From Wuchereria bancrofti (lineage: Eukaryota; Nematoda; Chromadorea; Rhabditida; Onchocercidae), in assembly GCA_005281725.1 (NCBI GenBank), contig SSBO01000005.1, positions 248,001 through 312,000 of the forward strand: a stretch of 64,000 bases of DNA, written 5' to 3'. Within the stretch, counting starts at the first letter, position 1, and the number at the start of each line of letters is the position of its first letter. The notes under the pieces are model-generated. The model had not been told where the DNA came from. It did no database searches and worked only from the letters and a program-made list of their open reading frames with translations. Below are positions 61,895-64,000 of the stretch, piece after piece. The position numbers and the translations under genes are program-made.

Positions 61895-64000
61895 TTAATC
61901 ATCTTCGGTGATACTAGTCGATAATTGTATCCTCAGTGGTCTTTCCTTCCTTCGTGAAATCGCAGCATCGCCGGGTTTTATAGCGTTATCTTTGAATCTT
62001 AATGAACGTTTCTCCTTCTCTGTTAACTGCCGCACTTGCTCATAAGCTAATCTAAAATTTCAGAAAAAAAAATTAAGAGAAGGAAAAAAAAGTATTATAT
62101 TTTCAAAGATGTCAAACAGTAACAACCAAACAACTTGATTTCAGTTTGTTCTCTCTCTCCCTCTGTTGATTGAATTGCAGCCATCCTTTCCATGCAACAT
62201 ATACAGCTGTTATTACAAAACCACAATGAAAAGATTTAGACTGAATCTGATACTAGGCAAAATACCTACTAATGACATACCAATTACAACGGTACTGGAA
62301 AATTCTAGAAGTAAAAAATTAAAGATTATAAAATTTTATACTTAAGGATTAGAAAAAAAATACAAAAATCTCACTTGAAATAGATGAGTTTCCCATTAAA
62401 TGTTCCGTTAGATGGTGCTTCATCATTTGTGAAACTAACGTTTTCATATAAATCAACTCTATCCTTCGTATATGGCCATTTACTCCAAGCAGTTGTTGGA
62501 AATGCCTACAAAAATGACTTCTCTAAATTATAAAAAATGAAATTTAGATGATTTTATTTTTAGTTTTCGAATTGAAAACATAGCAATTTAACACTTTAAA
62601 TTGTTAAAATGGTGATCAGTTGACTTTACATCTTTCAATTATTATTGCAGACTAGATGCTATTCAGATAGACGAATGGTATAAGCAACGAATGACAACTT
62701 ATGGAATATATTACCTCTGACAGTTGGATCTGATCGAATGGTACACGATAATGAAAGGAGATCTGTTCTTTAAGCGCTGCGACCTGATCCTGCTTATCTA
62801 CTGGTATCATCAGTTCAACCAAAGATGTTATTTCTGGTACTGATGATTTCCAACGTCTCACCATCACCGGATAAGATGATGCTATATGCATTTTTGCTCG
62901 TGCAACTTCTTCATCTAAAAAATGCTGCACTGTATCACATATACTGAAATGTCTTACAAGTTTATGCAAGCTAAAGTAAGGAAAAAAAAAATCTAATGTT
63001 TATTACATGAAATGTGTTTAACCTGAGAGAAATTGCAAATACAAATTTTTGTTCCAATCATGACCACGTCTGCCGAGCTGGTCACCCAGAAACAATACTG
63101 GCGCTCCGCCACCAACAATCACTTCTCGTAATCGTAATCTTTGAAATTAAAATAACATTATATGATATAAGAAAGATGAAATAAACCATAAATTGCTGTT
63201 TATTTGTCTATCATTACAGCATTATAAGATTAAACAACTAGACGACAAGTACTGGAAGTGATGTTAAAATTAAGACAAGACATGATTCAGTAAGCAAAAG
63301 AGAATAACAATGACAGCAAATCTGTCATATATCTTTATAGGTTACATAAGACAAATGATAGAAAGATAAATGGAATGAAATAATCAGTTTTTACTGGATT
63401 GTCTGATCTACTACTTACTGGTTGAGGTCGTATTTTGTAGCATACACCTTTTTCATCTGCTCCTGACAACGCATCAATAATGTACGTATTTGCATATCAA
63501 CAGTAGTTGGAATACTGAACAATGTAGGCCACTTATCTAGCTGAAATTAAAAAAAATTCAAGTAAAATTTTGTTTTTTGTTTAAATAATATTCATGAATA
63601 TGAATAATGCGCACTGATAAAATAACTCACATCAGCGTTTTCACGATCAAACCTGATAATCCGCATCAGTTTTTCATTCTCTTTCAACGGCGAACGCAAC
63701 TTCACCGACAGCTACAACACATTTTCTTTGACTTTGTTTAATTTCCAAAAAGAAAAAGAAAAAAAACGCTCCCACAGTACAGCTTTGAATTTAGTTTTTC
63801 TTTCATATCAAGGATTTCGGATCTCCGTAAGATACTAAATATTATAATAATATATCAACGACAGATGTGTTGCATTCGATATCAGATAAATTTAACTTGA
63901 TAGTCCCTCCAAAAACCCCATGACCTTTACCTTAACAATAGCAAATATTAAATTTAATTCATGTCATACTTTCTGAACAGCATAGTAAGCATCATGAATA
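61895..64000 (-). CDS. C-terminal part of a USP47-like deubiquitinase (runs off the window)
   Basis: Only the last about 280 residues are in the window. Exons (minus): 64000-63970 (partial), 63711-63631, 63540-63419, 63138-63043, 62943-62715 (or from 62970), 62505-62375, 62051-61895; phases agree. Seen: YYAVQKLSVKLRSPLKENEK, TLLMRCQEQMKKVYATKYDL, PVLFLGDQLGRRGHDW, a ubiquitin-like segment (LVELMIPVDKQDQVAALKEQ), GKLIYFK, QLTEKEKRSLRF and an end RRKERPLRIQL. The last three resemble the end of USP47 (an I-F-Y-R-D strand, then L-T-D-E-Q-R, then R-K-E-K-A-L-K-I-Y) as I remember it. That family cleaves ubiquitin in the cytosol and nucleus, but the catalytic domain would lie outside this window, so the identity rests on weak tail similarity. 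The join at 63043/62943 is the least certain. Confidence 0.5.

Noticed and set aside
62135..62304. Two mini-exons in the USP47-like gene (VYVAWKGWLQF...)
   Set aside because: Phases work, but they break the alignment with the USP47-type tail; the direct junction fits better.

Overview
The window is nuclear DNA from a nematode, most likely an AT-rich spirurid or filarial-type worm. The base composition is very AT-rich with many poly-A/T runs. Genes are split into many short exons with TTTCAG/TTTTAG-type acceptors, and several recognisable proteins match nematode families (SNT-1, CLR-1, transthyretin-like). The species call is inference; no search was possible. There is no sign of bacterial operons, CRISPR arrays or integrated virus. 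All splice models below were built by hand and checked for reading-frame phase across every intron. || Layout: 1-9 kb holds a weakly supported three-exon gene (3061-4123) followed by out-of-frame coding-like sequence with a membrane segment (to 4532), and an orphan first exon of a transthyretin-like secreted protein (6390-6555). A synaptotagmin-1 orthologue (snt-1, + strand, 11513-15417) sits just downstream of a three-copy tandem repeat. It converges on a divergent polo-like kinase (- strand, 25012-19591). About 9.7 kb of repeat-bearing intergenic DNA follows, then a three-exon cytidine deaminase (+, 34767-35510). A 31-exon receptor tyrosine phosphatase resembling CLR-1 (- strand, 53737-39577) occupies 14 kb. 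Another 5.8 kb of repeat-rich spacer leads to a small glycine/tyrosine-rich secreted peptide gene (+, 59556-60232). The 3' end of a USP47-like deubiquitinase gene (- strand) runs off the right edge. || The genes do not form one pathway: snt-1 acts in synaptic vesicle release, the PLK in cell-cycle or germline signalling, the deaminase in pyrimidine salvage, the phosphatase in receptor-tyrosine-kinase damping at the cell surface, and the USP47-like protein in deubiquitination. || The points most worth a second look are: a PLK that keeps its catalytic and polo-box residues but has lost the activating T-loop threonine and the APE glutamate; a tandem phosphatase with a Pro-to-Asn change in the D1 WPD loop, an about 85-residue D1 insertion and a dead D2 (Cys to Ser); two probable GC-AG introns; an 18-bp perfect hairpin just upstream of the PLK activation-loop exon; a CpG-rich four-copy 35-bp tandem repeat; and a diverged inverted repeat pair 24 kb apart. 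I did not find a clearly new multi-gene system.
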